Part shown: piece by piece, positions 5,244-12,897 of the stretch
How the letters are laid out: each line of letters begins with the position of its first letter
Position numbering within the stretch: position 1 is the first letter of the stretch
Virus record (IMG/VR): IMGVR_UViG_3300021197_000476
Coordinates: 1-35,635 of that record
Length of the DNA stretch: 35,635 bases
From: a virus
Strand: one strand, 5' to 3'
The notes under the pieces: generated by a model
The model's input: only the letters and a program-made list of their open reading frames with translations
Told to the model about the DNA's origin: nothing
Databases searched by the model: none
Program-made: the position numbers and the translations under genes

Positions 5244-5685
5244 CAGCCAGCGCCCTCATACGTTTGACCAGTCTCTCCGAGCGATTGGGGAGTTGACGCG
5301 CCCACTTCGAGTCGAGCATCTCTAACGCAGCCCCAGAAAAATCACGCGCATCAACGCAACGCTTCATGCCCTTAAATTTTTTCATAGTTGGCAGACCCAT
5401 ATTAAACATCATGTTGGCAATGATTCGCTGCGCTTCTTCGGGCAGATCAGCAAAGTCTTCATAGAGTCGGTGACAATCCTCGCGCACAATAGCTATATCC
5501 AAATCAAATAGCTGCTTCATGCGGCGCTCAGTAATCGTAAAGCCCTCTGGCTTTCCGTGTTCTGCGTCGCCCTCAATGATACGGTGTCCTACCCCTATAG
5601 TAAGATGGTTTTCTGTGCAGCGGTACACGTCTAGCCTCATGCCCTCATCAGCGATTAGTTCGTCTCTTAACTTTTCAATATCCAT
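5236..5685 (-). CDS. Endolysin, T4-type lysozyme (GH24)
   Basis: This 149-residue protein is a muramidase that cuts the glycan backbone of peptidoglycan. Near the N-terminus it has Glu14 in Asp-Glu-Gly-Met-Arg-Leu, then Tyr21-Arg-Cys23-Thr-Glu, then Thr29-Ile-Gly-Val-Gly-His34. Spacing matches T4 lysozyme E11-D20-T26, but the catalytic Asp position is Cys23. The E-8-(D/C)-5-T variant is known in P22-like lysozymes and is compatible with activity. There is no signal or SAR anchor, so export depends on a holin. Its ATG shares one base with the previous stop (TAATG). Confidence 0.93.
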   Translation of the reverse strand: MDIEKLRDELIADEGMRLDVYRCTENHLTIGVGHRIIEGDAEHGKPEGFTITERRMKQLFDLDIAIVREDCHRLYEDFADLPEEAQRIIANMMFNMGLPTMKKFKGMKRCVDARDFSGAALEMLDSKWARQLPNRSERLVKRMRALADE

Positions 5686-6098
5686 TATCGCCTCATCTCC
5701 AAAACGTGATCGACCGCCTTATCCCAGCTATCAACTTCCGCAGCCTCAGTGAAGCGCGACGCTGGCAGGCGCATACTATATTGCCGTATGCTCGTAACCG
5801 GCATGAACAAGACCCTTCGGGCATTGGGGGAAACAAGGCAGAGAACATCGTAGTCATCCTTTGTCGGCAGATGTTTTGTTTTACAGCCGTGACCAAGTTG
5901 GAAGTGGTGACGCGGAGATCGACCAACTTTACAGCCCAATAAACTCGCAGTCTTTGCCTGCACCCGAATAAAATCTTGACCATTCCACGCCACCATATCT
6001 ACCCGGTCTTGTTGTGCCATAGAGACGCGCCAGCCTAAGCCCAAAATAGCAGCCGCCGCGATATACTCGCCAATCAGCCCGGTCGTTGTTTCGCTCAA
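5685..6098 (-). CDS. PD-(D/E)XK-fold nuclease-like protein, 137 aa
   Basis: The N-terminal Gly7-Leu-Ile-Gly10-Glu11 helix, Asp34 in a strand, and Gln47-Ala-Lys49 twelve residues later match the core of small PD-(D/E)XK nucleases (PDDEXK_5-like). The family includes Holliday-junction-resolvase-like and intron-type enzymes. The usual Glu before x-Lys is Gln here, a variant seen in several PD-(D/E)XK families. Residues 83-107 form a typical beta hairpin of the fold. It lies between the endolysin and an internal membrane protein (ATGA overlap at 6095-6098), far from the replication genes. It may be a late DNA-processing enzyme or a passenger gene. Confidence 0.7.
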   Translation of the reverse strand: MSETTTGLIGEYIAAAAILGLGWRVSMAQQDRVDMVAWNGQDFIRVQAKTASLLGCKVGRSPRHHFQLGHGCKTKHLPTKDDYDVLCLVSPNARRVLFMPVTSIRQYSMRLPASRFTEAAEVDSWDKAVDHVLEMRR

Positions 6099-6607
6099 TT
6101 TTTAGAAGCCAACCACATAATCCAAAAGAATATCCCGAAGGATACAATACCCAGAACACCAATCACAATAGCCTCTAGGATTTTCTGCCGGGCTTCCTGT
6201 TGCTTGTAGATAGCCTCTTGGCGCTCTTTTCGGATGCGGCCCTCTAGCTGAATCAGGTCAGCCCAAGCCTGATGGCCATAAGTAATTTGCAGATATTGCT
6301 TTAATTCTGCGCGTTGACTTTCCATCTTGCGTTTCGCGGCATACACTTGTAAAGCCTCACTTTGCACTGCATCTGCGCCTTGCAACTTCTTGAACAACGG
6401 CGGGTTCTTGGCCTGCTTTTCAGCTTGGTCAATGTCGCTAGCAGCCTTCATCCAGCGCGACACGTCACCAATGCAACTTTCTAAATCGCGACCAGCATTA
6501 ACCATTTGCTTAATCGTATTGAAAGCTGCCGTTGCTCCAGAGATTGCTGCGCCTATCGTGATCGGATCTATGACAGCATACCTTTCCCAAGTGGCTTGCA
6601 CTTCCAT
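6095..6607 (-). CDS. Conserved marine-phage membrane-anchored coiled-coil protein, 170 aa
   Basis: After a leader, the conserved part begins at Ile13-Asp-Pro-Ile-Thr. It is followed by an Ala/Gly-rich amphipathic helix, a segment with Lys-Asn-Pro-Pro-Leu-Phe (about 67-72), a long charged coiled coil (90-145) and a C-terminal membrane span at 147-166. I recall this arrangement from many uncultured marine phage genomes, always unannotated. The ATG at 6607 overlaps the upstream gene by 40 bases; no better start lies before the conserved region. A link to lysis or virion membrane attachment is suggested by position only. Confidence 0.7.
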   Translation of the reverse strand: MEVQATWERYAVIDPITIGAAISGATAAFNTIKQMVNAGRDLESCIGDVSRWMKAASDIDQAEKQAKNPPLFKKLQGADAVQSEALQVYAAKRKMESQRAELKQYLQITYGHQAWADLIQLEGRIRKERQEAIYKQQEARQKILEAIVIGVLGIVSFGIFFWIMWLASKN

Positions 6608-6774
6608 TTAACCGGCCTTAATCCGTGAGCCATTTCGCCAATGTCACGCGCCATTTCCATCGCTCGTTCTCGGCAGGCTTCTTTTGTAGAGTAGATCGGC
6701 CCGCGAGTGTCCTCAAATTCAATGCACTCAGTTGGCGCGGCTATCGCGCAAGCTAGGACAAGTGCTTTAAACAC
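6568..6774 (-). CDS. Small exported Cys-containing protein, 68 aa, GTG start
   Basis: The frame starts with GTG at 6774, in an 8-base overlap (GTGTTTAA) with the holin candidate before it. Residues 1-13 are hydrophobic like a short signal peptide. The remainder carries Cys17, Cys34 and Cys59 and a charged helix. Similar small proteins sit in lysis regions of marine phages, without known function. A spanin outer-membrane subunit was considered, but no lipobox is seen. Confidence 0.65.
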   Translation of the reverse strand: MFKALVLACAIAAPTECIEFEDTRGPIYSTKEACRERAMEMARDIGEMAHGLRPVKWKCKPLGKGMLS

Positions 6775-6943
6775 GACCCTGCATCTTTTTGATTATAGCT
6801 TTTACGGAATCAGTCTCAACGATCCTGATCAACACCCAACAGCCTGTCAACAAAGCCACAAAATCCGGCACCATAGCCATATAAGCCGCAAATGTACCTG
6901 TTCCGGCTGCAACATCTAAAACAACTTTAGTCTCATCGTTCAT
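6767..6943 (-). CDS. Small holin candidate, 58 aa
   Basis: This 58-residue frame is too short to stand out, but its features are good. A weakly polar amphipathic N-terminus (1-24) is followed by one membrane segment at about 24-43 with an aromatic Cys-Trp-Val-Leu-Ile edge. Then comes Arg-Ile-Val-Glu-Thr, and the tail ends in Lys-Lys-Met-Gln-Gly-Arg. This single-span, basic-tail plan with Ile-Arg-Ile-x-Glu-Thr is that of T7-like class holins in marine podoviruses. It begins 4 bases after the preceding stop and overlaps the following gene. Together with the GTA-type holin at 4557 it gives the phage two candidates. Confidence 0.65.
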   Translation of the reverse strand: MNDETKVVLDVAAGTGTFAAYMAMVPDFVALLTGCWVLIRIVETDSVKAIIKKMQGRV

Positions 6944-6947
6944 CGCC

Positions 6948-7199
6948 TTACTCCGGCTTTGTCGGCCAAGTTACGCTTGCAGGAAATCCGTCTTGCGCTG
7001 GTACATCACGCAAGGCTTGACGGTACGCAGTCCAATCGTCTGTAATCCTATCGGCTAATGCAAAAACGTCTGATTGCTGCAACAACGAGTCTCGTTGACT
7101 ACGGATCAGGAAATCTTGCAATGCGTCATATTCTGCATTGACTGCGGACATCTCATCTTCGCTAAGAGCAATCTCAACACTATTTACAACTTTAATCAT
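6948..7199 (-). CDS. Phage tail assembly chaperone-like protein, 83 aa
   Basis: The C-terminal half carries the signature of the Phage_tail_APC family. Arg-Asp-Ser-Leu-Leu begins the motif near residue 36, followed by Asp44, then Trp-x-Ala-Tyr-Arg-Gln-Ala-Leu-Arg-Asp. It ends with Gly-Phe-Pro-Ala-x-Val-x-Trp-Pro. These proteins assist tail-fibre assembly and usually lie just after fibre genes, as here. The N-terminal 30 residues are variable. Confidence in the family is good; the exact client fibre is unknown. Confidence 0.85.
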   Translation of the reverse strand: MIKVVNSVEIALSEDEMSAVNAEYDALQDFLIRSQRDSLLQQSDVFALADRITDDWTAYRQALRDVPAQDGFPASVTWPTKPE

Positions 7200-7208
7200 G
7201 CTACACTC

Positions 7209-7787
7209 CTATGAAGATTTTCTGCCATATAACGTCAAATTCGCTCCGGCAGGGATGCTGCTCCAATTTGCTCTAATTTCAAACTTATCAGGCGTTACGC
7301 CAGAAGTTCCTGCACGCCACCCAGCAAAACGAACGGTTTGATTTGCGGTAGTGCTAGTAAAAGAGGTGCCAGTCCATTGTAAAGCTTTGTTTGTTAAGCC
7401 TATGCCCCAGATTTCCATAACAGAGTGAAAGTAAATACCGCTTAATTCTCGAACCAAATAAGCACTTGTTTGACCAGTCGAGTTTGCTTGATTTGAAGTG
7501 TCATTTGTGTGGATGCCGTAACCATTCAACAATGTTGAACCATCGTAGAAACGTATGTTTGGGCCAGTGCTAACTTGGCTTGCGTGAACCCAATTTAAGA
7601 CTAATTGATAAGTTATGTAGTCATCGTTCAGATTATCAAAAACAACAGACGATGCAGTGCTGCTTGTTGTGGTGTGTGAAACCAGTTCATAAGCCCCACC
7701 AGCTCCACCCACGGCACTGCCGCCAATCGTGACAGAGCCGCTCGACGCGCTGATGTCGTTAGTCTGATGGTTAATTGTAAGAGACAT
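7209..7787 (-). CDS. Tail-associated beta-sandwich protein, 192 aa
   Basis: The short N-terminal segment (Met-Ser-Leu-Thr-Ile-Asn-His) and a Gly/Ser linker to residue 32 precede a beta-rich domain. That domain has Phe-x-Asn-Leu-x-x-Asp-Tyr, Ser-Thr-Leu-Leu-Asn-Gly-Tyr and a closing Ile-Pro-Ala-Gly-Ala-x-Leu-Thr-Leu-Tyr-Gly. I recall this domain from uncharacterised structural proteins of marine phages, likely a jelly-roll host-contact module. It lies among fibre genes, so a fibre tip or receptor-binding role is probable. Confidence 0.75.
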   Translation of the reverse strand: MSLTINHQTNDISASSGSVTIGGSAVGGAGGAYELVSHTTTSSTASSVVFDNLNDDYITYQLVLNWVHASQVSTGPNIRFYDGSTLLNGYGIHTNDTSNQANSTGQTSAYLVRELSGIYFHSVMEIWGIGLTNKALQWTGTSFTSTTANQTVRFAGWRAGTSGVTPDKFEIRANWSSIPAGANLTLYGRKSS

Positions 7788-7796
7788 AGCTACTCC

Positions 7797-8099
7797 TTAA
7801 ACTGCTGTCGAGCCTGACATATCATCCTGCGCCATTACCCACGAATAGCACTTGTCCAGAAAGGCATCGCCGCTGGCACTGTTGATTTGCTCAAGTGGAA
7901 CGTGATATCTGCGAAACTCTATGTCTCGCGTATTATCGGTTGGTGATGTGGCGTAAGCATTAAGGTCAATCGTTACAGCAAACTTAAAATCTGACCCAGT
8001 TTGGCGGCTTATTGAGACGCCCACGACACGGTAATATGCGTCTTGAAAAGCAATGCCGTACTCGCTCGCGCTTTCTGCAATATTATTTCTAATAGCCAT
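7797..8099 (-). CDS. Hypothetical tail-region protein, 100 aa
   Basis: I do not recognise this protein by name. It is predicted to be mostly beta, with Tyr-Tyr-Arg-Val and Phe-Ala-Val-Thr-Ile-Asp-Leu strands and a short C-terminal helix containing one Cys and one Trp. Its place between the long fibre and the beta-sandwich protein implies a structural or fibre-assembly role. Confidence 0.7.
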   Translation of the reverse strand: MAIRNNIAESASEYGIAFQDAYYRVVGVSISRQTGSDFKFAVTIDLNAYATSPTDNTRDIEFRRYHVPLEQINSASGDAFLDKCYSWVMAQDDMSGSTAV

Positions 8100-8117
8100 T
8101 TTGAATAGCTCCTATTT

Positions 8118-10184
8118 TTAACTAAATGTTACTTCGCTGGTGCGAATATTCGCTACCCAGATAATATTGTGGCTTGCTTCACCAGTGACCGTTATAGCCA
8201 AAGCATTGTTTGTATTGTCGGCTGATAAAGCCATTCCCCAACTAGACAAATTGTGGATTACGGTAGTTGCAGAATTAGCTAGAGTTGTTGTGCCGCCGTC
8301 ATTTACCAACAAACCTTCAATCTTAAAAGACGCATAGGCTTGCGCGCCGTTTTGCATAGCGGTAATTGTTCCATCGAAAGTTATGCAAGTGTCAGTGTGC
8401 GCTACGATTTGGTTCGTAGAACCAGCGGCACTGTTGTTTGAACGTAAAATAGTAGCCGTTGCGTCTGTGGTAGACGCCCCTAAAATCATCATACCGCCTT
8501 GCGTTGCACCCATACCAAAGCCAAGTATGCCGCCGCTGGTAACAATCTGTGCGCCGAAAGCATACTTTCCAGCTTGTTGGGCTACTGCTCTTGCCCCAAA
8601 AGCATATGATGCTTGGCCACTAGCCGTGTTAACAGAGCCGCCCAAAGTTACAGCATATGCTCCTGAAGCATTTCCGTTTTCACCGCCGATTGAAGTTGCT
8701 TGTGAACCACTGGCTAAACATTGATTTCCAGAAATTGCGATTGCTTTTGTGTTAGTGGCTTTTGACCTCCACCCCATTGCAATACTGTTTGTGGCATTGG
8801 CTCCATAGGAAGAACCGCTGTCTGAGATATTTACGGTAAGACTTTCAGTTCCAGCAGAATAACCTTTTCCAATTGCAAGCGACTCAGTTTTGTATGACTT
8901 AGCCTGATATCCTATTGAGCAAGCATAATTTGCTGCGAATCCACCGCCACCAACTGAACTTGCTGCACCTATTGCTATTCCACGAATAGCCGAACCGTAC
9001 ACAGTGCCTATCACAGCAAAAGCTTCTTGAGATGACGCAGTGCCATCTATCAGAGCAATGGCTTCAGACGCATCTGAGACACTGCCCTTACCGATTGCCA
9101 CCGCATTAGTGCCGGTTGCGCTGGGAGCTGTTGATGAGCCATCGTAGTTTTCAACCACAAGGTCAAGCGAGCTACCACCACCGCTAGCAGCCGCCCAAGT
9201 CAAAACACCTGAACCATCTGTCTGCAAAAACTCATTCGCAGCACCATCAGTGTTTGGCAGCGTAAGTGTATAGCTTGCCCCGGCCGAATGTGGTGGGCCT
9301 TTGACAGTAATTCCGTGGCTGTTGTTTTCACAGTTTAAAACAAACTGACCCGCGCCTCGGGTTGCATTTCCTTTGAACGTAACTTTGCCAGAACCATTTG
9401 GGTCTAACTCAATAGCACCATTGCTTGAACTTGTAATAGCACCAGTCATCGCACCGCCAGCTTTTGGCAACGCAGCATCAGCCGTTGCGCCTTGGGCCGC
9501 TGTAGCATAATCTGAGGCACTGAACGCTTTGACTTGTGCAAGGTTAGTCACCTCGCTGTCCATCAATGCCCCGGCGGCGGTGACATTAGCTGTGTCTGTG
9601 ACATCTGCTGACGCCTCAATGCCGGATAATTTAGTGTTTAACGCTGTTGTATAGGACGCTGTAGTGCCAGCCAAGACAGAAGAATAGGCTTGCACATTAG
9701 ACCCAATGGCAAGGCCAAGGTTCGATCTGGCACTGCCAGCATTAGCCACATCACTGAGATTGTTAGCCGCCAGTAAGTCTCCACCGCCACCAGCAGCTAT
9801 CCAATCATAATCAGAACCGTTCCAGCTTAACAGTTCTCCACTAGCCGCTGTACTTTGATTTAGGTGAGAGTCAACTAATGGATTTACGTTACCAGCATCT
9901 GTGACATTTGCGTTACTTTCTATTGTGTCGAGCTTAGTTCCGTCTGCCGCTACATCCCTGCCATCTATAGTTGAGGTGGTTGTTAACGCGCCACTCAAAG
10001 ACAAGCTGTCGGCGGCAGGGCTTTCAAGCGATACCGCGCCAGTAGACACATCCTTTAAATCGGCCATAACACCGCGAATGGCGTTATTGATGCCAGCCGG
10101 AGAGCAACCCTCGGAAATGTCAGCGCCGTCAACCGTAGTGTTTGAGGCGGCTGTTGCGGAATAATCTCTTATCGTATTTGCCAT
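8118..10184 (-). CDS. Long tail fibre with YadA-like head repeats, 688 aa
   Basis: Residues 1-50 form an N-terminal anchor closely similar to that of the next fibre gene (10195-11115). Residues 60-340 hold tail-fibre type repeats, including Thr-Asp-Gly-Ser-Gly-Val-Leu-Thr-Trp near 322. Residues 355-545 carry about a dozen irregular 13-16 residue units of the form Ala-x-Ala-x-Gly, such as Asn-Ala-Val-Ala-Ile-Gly-Lys-Gly. This is the left-handed beta-roll pattern of YadA/Hep_Hag trimeric adhesin heads. The C-terminal domain (560-688) is beta-rich and ends with a Trp-containing strand. It probably forms a trimeric receptor-binding fibre. The composition is Ala, Ser, Thr, Gly-rich. Confidence 0.88.
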   Translation of the reverse strand: MANTIRDYSATAASNTTVDGADISEGCSPAGINNAIRGVMADLKDVSTGAVSLESPAADSLSLSGALTTTSTIDGRDVAADGTKLDTIESNANVTDAGNVNPLVDSHLNQSTAASGELLSWNGSDYDWIAAGGGGDLLAANNLSDVANAGSARSNLGLAIGSNVQAYSSVLAGTTASYTTALNTKLSGIEASADVTDTANVTAAGALMDSEVTNLAQVKAFSASDYATAAQGATADAALPKAGGAMTGAITSSSNGAIELDPNGSGKVTFKGNATRGAGQFVLNCENNSHGITVKGPPHSAGASYTLTLPNTDGAANEFLQTDGSGVLTWAAASGGGSSLDLVVENYDGSSTAPSATGTNAVAIGKGSVSDASEAIALIDGTASSQEAFAVIGTVYGSAIRGIAIGAASSVGGGGFAANYACSIGYQAKSYKTESLAIGKGYSAGTESLTVNISDSGSSYGANATNSIAMGWRSKATNTKAIAISGNQCLASGSQATSIGGENGNASGAYAVTLGGSVNTASGQASYAFGARAVAQQAGKYAFGAQIVTSGGILGFGMGATQGGMMILGASTTDATATILRSNNSAAGSTNQIVAHTDTCITFDGTITAMQNGAQAYASFKIEGLLVNDGGTTTLANSATTVIHNLSSWGMALSADNTNNALAITVTGEASHNIIWVANIRTSEVTFS

Positions 10185-10194
10185 TTGTTTTTAC

Positions 10195-11115
10195 CTACCA
10201 AATCCAGAGTTCTATCCAGCCGCTATGGCCTGTTTCAGCTACCTGACCAGAAGCATTACCACCAGCCCCACCAGCGCCAATGCTGTAAGTTAGTGTTTGC
10301 CCACCGACTGATGAGCTGGCTTTGTATTCTTTTACTAAAGTGCCGTTGAGACCGGGGGTTGGTGAGATGTCAAAGTTGTTGTTAACTGTTCGTCCACCTT
10401 GACCACCCTTGCCTTTGTAGACCGTTCCTGTGGCGCTACCTGCAAGGTCTTCGTACTTATGAGTAAAGCCTTCTGGTTGCTCACCACCTGTGCCGCCTGA
10501 CGCAGTAATATTGATGCCTAGAGTGCTGTTAGATAGCGTTGTGTCGCCACCAGTTGAGCCATTCCCTCTGCTGTTAGAGCTATGACTTGATGCACCACCA
10601 CCGCCTGCGCCAGCCACATAGATGTACAATGCCTGTTTTCCGGCTGGAATAGTGTAAGACGAACCACTGGTTAACTGCACAATATCCGGGTACGCGGAAA
10701 TAGTCGAAAACTCAAAGGCACCAGAGCCGTTACTAACTACGGCCTGACCAGCAGTGCCGGAGCCGGTGACATTTAAATTAGCCTCAGCCACCTTAGTCCA
10801 AGACAATGTGCCGGAACCATTAGTTACTAAAGCCTGACCAACAGAGCCTGCACCGTCAGGCAGGGTTAGTGTGGTGGTTGTAGTCACCGCTGCTGGCGCT
10901 TGGAGCTTGATAGAGGCGCTTGCGTCATCATCTTGCAGGTTTAGTACGTCAATACCGCTAGTGCCGTCTGACACGTCTTTAAGGTGGGCCATCTGCTCCC
11001 GGATGGCATTATTAAGGTCAGAAGGAACCATTACACCTTCCGACGTGTTTATTCCACCAATGTCGGTGTTTGAGGCAGCGGTTGCGCTGTACTCAGATAT
11101 TTTAGTCTTTGGCAT
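10195..11115 (-). CDS. Second tail fibre, Gly-rich C-terminus, 306 aa
   Basis: The N-terminal 50 residues (Tyr-Ser-Ala-Thr-Ala-Ala-Ser-Asn-Thr, then Asn-Asn-Ala-Ile-Arg and Leu-Lys-Asp-Val) parallel the 688-residue fibre. Two copies of a Gly-Ser-Gly-x-x-x-Trp/Phe repeat follow (about 85-140). The C-terminal half (168-295) is a Gly-rich domain with runs such as Ala-Gly-Gly-Gly-Gly-Ala and Gly-Ala-Gly-Gly-Ala-Gly-Gly. It ends in Trp-Ile-Glu-Leu-Trp-Ile-Trp. Gly-rich tips of this kind are adhesin domains in other phages. It may be an alternative or additional receptor-binding fibre attached by the same anchor. Confidence 0.85.
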   Translation of the reverse strand: MPKTKISEYSATAASNTDIGGINTSEGVMVPSDLNNAIREQMAHLKDVSDGTSGIDVLNLQDDDASASIKLQAPAAVTTTTTLTLPDGAGSVGQALVTNGSGTLSWTKVAEANLNVTGSGTAGQAVVSNGSGAFEFSTISAYPDIVQLTSGSSYTIPAGKQALYIYVAGAGGGGASSHSSNSRGNGSTGGDTTLSNSTLGINITASGGTGGEQPEGFTHKYEDLAGSATGTVYKGKGGQGGRTVNNNFDISPTPGLNGTLVKEYKASSSVGGQTLTYSIGAGGAGGNASGQVAETGHSGWIELWIW

Positions 11116-11153
11116 TACGTTCTCCTAAGCGACTGCTTATTTATAGCACAAAT

Positions 11154-12896
11154 CTAGCGCACGCGCACCGCACGTCCGTCAGATGTCTTGGCAAACGTCA
11201 CAGGGTTGCCCTGCCTATCCATCACAGTCTCATAGCCAACGATGCTGCCACCAGCTTGGGCGGAGCTGATGGGCGAAGGCACCTGCTGGGATAGTAGGCC
11301 AGCGGCGGCTGGTGAGCGCATAGTTGCACTAGCTCCCTGCATTATGCCCGGTATGTCGCGCCCACCTTTTCTTGTGCCAGCCAAGATAGCCTGACCCAAT
11401 GGCGAGTAAACAGCGCCTGTTCCGCCTGCCACTAATCCTGTTGTGATAGGGTCGATAGCAGCGCCGCCACCAAGCGTACCCATTGTAAGTGCCAAACGAC
11501 CTGCTGTTCCGCTGTCAGGCACTTTTGTGCCTATAACGTCTGCGCCAGTTTCTGCGAGCTGCTGCATACGACCCTCGCCCTTGGCAAGCACGGAAGGTGA
11601 GCGCCGCGACTGCGCGTAAACTTTTTCTAACAATTTTGCAGGGGTGACTTCACCGGCCATACCCTTTGAGGCAGCGGCCATTTGCATAGGCTTGAACCTA
11701 GAATATGCCGTGTCAATGTTGGCGAGCTTTCCAGCTTTTTCAGGATTAAACTTGCCAAGCGTCGTCGTCAGCTCCTCAGCCGCATCGCTCAACGCCTCGC
11801 CCAGCTCACGTTGATAGGCGTCTTGTGAAGTCATAAATTTATATGCCCTCTGGCGTAACGCGCTCTGCGCCTCTTTGAAGGCAGAGCCGGTAAGTCTTCC
11901 ATCCTTTGCCCTGTCGCCAATCTCTTTCATTATTATTCTGGAATACAATCCAGCTTCTTGCTTTGGCAAGGTTGCAGCAACGTCAGGTATCTGGGTAATG
12001 ATCTGGTTTGGAGACGGTATGTTGATGTCGCTCAAAACGTCGTCGTATGCCTTGCTAATTATGCTTTGAGCTTGGATATAAGCGTCACGACCCCTTACGC
12101 CCTTTGGCAACTTTTCTCCAAGTGGGGCTAGAGCCTCATCGTATGAAGCCCTTTCAAATCCAGTAACGGCTCGACGGCGAGCGCCACCAATCAAGAAGTC
12201 GAGAACCGGAAGCCCAGCCAGACGCTCCTCAATGCCACCAGTTATGCCGCCAAACTTTTGCCCGACTGTCAGCGGCACGCCCTTTTTAATAAGCTCTGCG
12301 GCTCCTGCGGTAACGGCGGGTGCTGCTTTTTGCAGACCCGCGCCAAGCGCACCGGCTATTGCCATTGATTCTGGCACATCACTCATTTCTTCTGCCGCAC
12401 CCGCGCCATATAGGGCGCTCGCACCTGCCACCTGAGCTGGCTTGCCTGTCGCAATCCTTGCTGTTTTCGGTGCAGCCGTAGCAATTTTCTGTCCAGCCTG
12501 AGCAGCCTTTTGAGCCGCAAAATCGGCTAATGGCTTATTAATCATTTCGGCACCCTTGACGATGCCTTTACCAGCAAGTTTTGCCACACCCATTGGCATA
12601 GCTATAGAAGACGCAATCTCTGAGCCGTAAGCCGTTTTCGGGTATTCTGTGCGAAATTGGTCAAGCTCCTTGCGAACCTGATCCCGCGCCTGCTTGTATG
12701 TTTGATCGCCTAATATGCTTCTGATAAATCCCTCAGCCTCGTCAGCCGTTCCAAACGTAATGCCCTGACCTATTGATCGGGCAAGGCCAGTGGCAAATTC
12801 TATAGGGTCAAACCCGCCCACTGATGGCGTTGATTTTGACGCCTGTCCAGAAGACAGATTTGCTATTTCTTCTTGAGTTGCTTCGCGAATACCCAT
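11154..12896 (-). CDS. Probable DNA-ejection/internal virion protein, 580 aa
   Basis: The protein is rich in Ala and Gly, with glycine-zipper-like amphipathic helices (about 95-205 and 465-510) that could insert in membrane. A soluble helical region (260-440) is rich in Lys, Arg and Glu. The C-terminus carries a short Met-Asp-Arg-Gln-Gly-Asn-Pro-Val-Thr hairpin. The pattern and its place after the tail nozzle genes fit a podovirus internal protein that is ejected to form the DNA conduit. No lytic transglycosylase motif is apparent. The start at 12896 lies 1 base after the previous stop. Confidence 0.7.
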   Translation of the reverse strand: MGIREATQEEIANLSSGQASKSTPSVGGFDPIEFATGLARSIGQGITFGTADEAEGFIRSILGDQTYKQARDQVRKELDQFRTEYPKTAYGSEIASSIAMPMGVAKLAGKGIVKGAEMINKPLADFAAQKAAQAGQKIATAAPKTARIATGKPAQVAGASALYGAGAAEEMSDVPESMAIAGALGAGLQKAAPAVTAGAAELIKKGVPLTVGQKFGGITGGIEERLAGLPVLDFLIGGARRRAVTGFERASYDEALAPLGEKLPKGVRGRDAYIQAQSIISKAYDDVLSDINIPSPNQIITQIPDVAATLPKQEAGLYSRIIMKEIGDRAKDGRLTGSAFKEAQSALRQRAYKFMTSQDAYQRELGEALSDAAEELTTTLGKFNPEKAGKLANIDTAYSRFKPMQMAAASKGMAGEVTPAKLLEKVYAQSRRSPSVLAKGEGRMQQLAETGADVIGTKVPDSGTAGRLALTMGTLGGGAAIDPITTGLVAGGTGAVYSPLGQAILAGTRKGGRDIPGIMQGASATMRSPAAAGLLSQQVPSPISSAQAGGSIVGYETVMDRQGNPVTFAKTSDGRAVRVR

Positions 12897-12897
12897 A

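Noticed and set aside
4557-6943. Idea that the region is a gene transfer agent
   Set aside because: Only the holin resembles a GTA gene; terminase, portal, capsid and replication genes are those of a podovirus.
8383-8724. 113-codon rightward frame opposite the long tail fibre
   Set aside because: Ala/Pro-rich antisense of a repetitive Gly/Ala/Ser gene; no ribosome site or homology signal.
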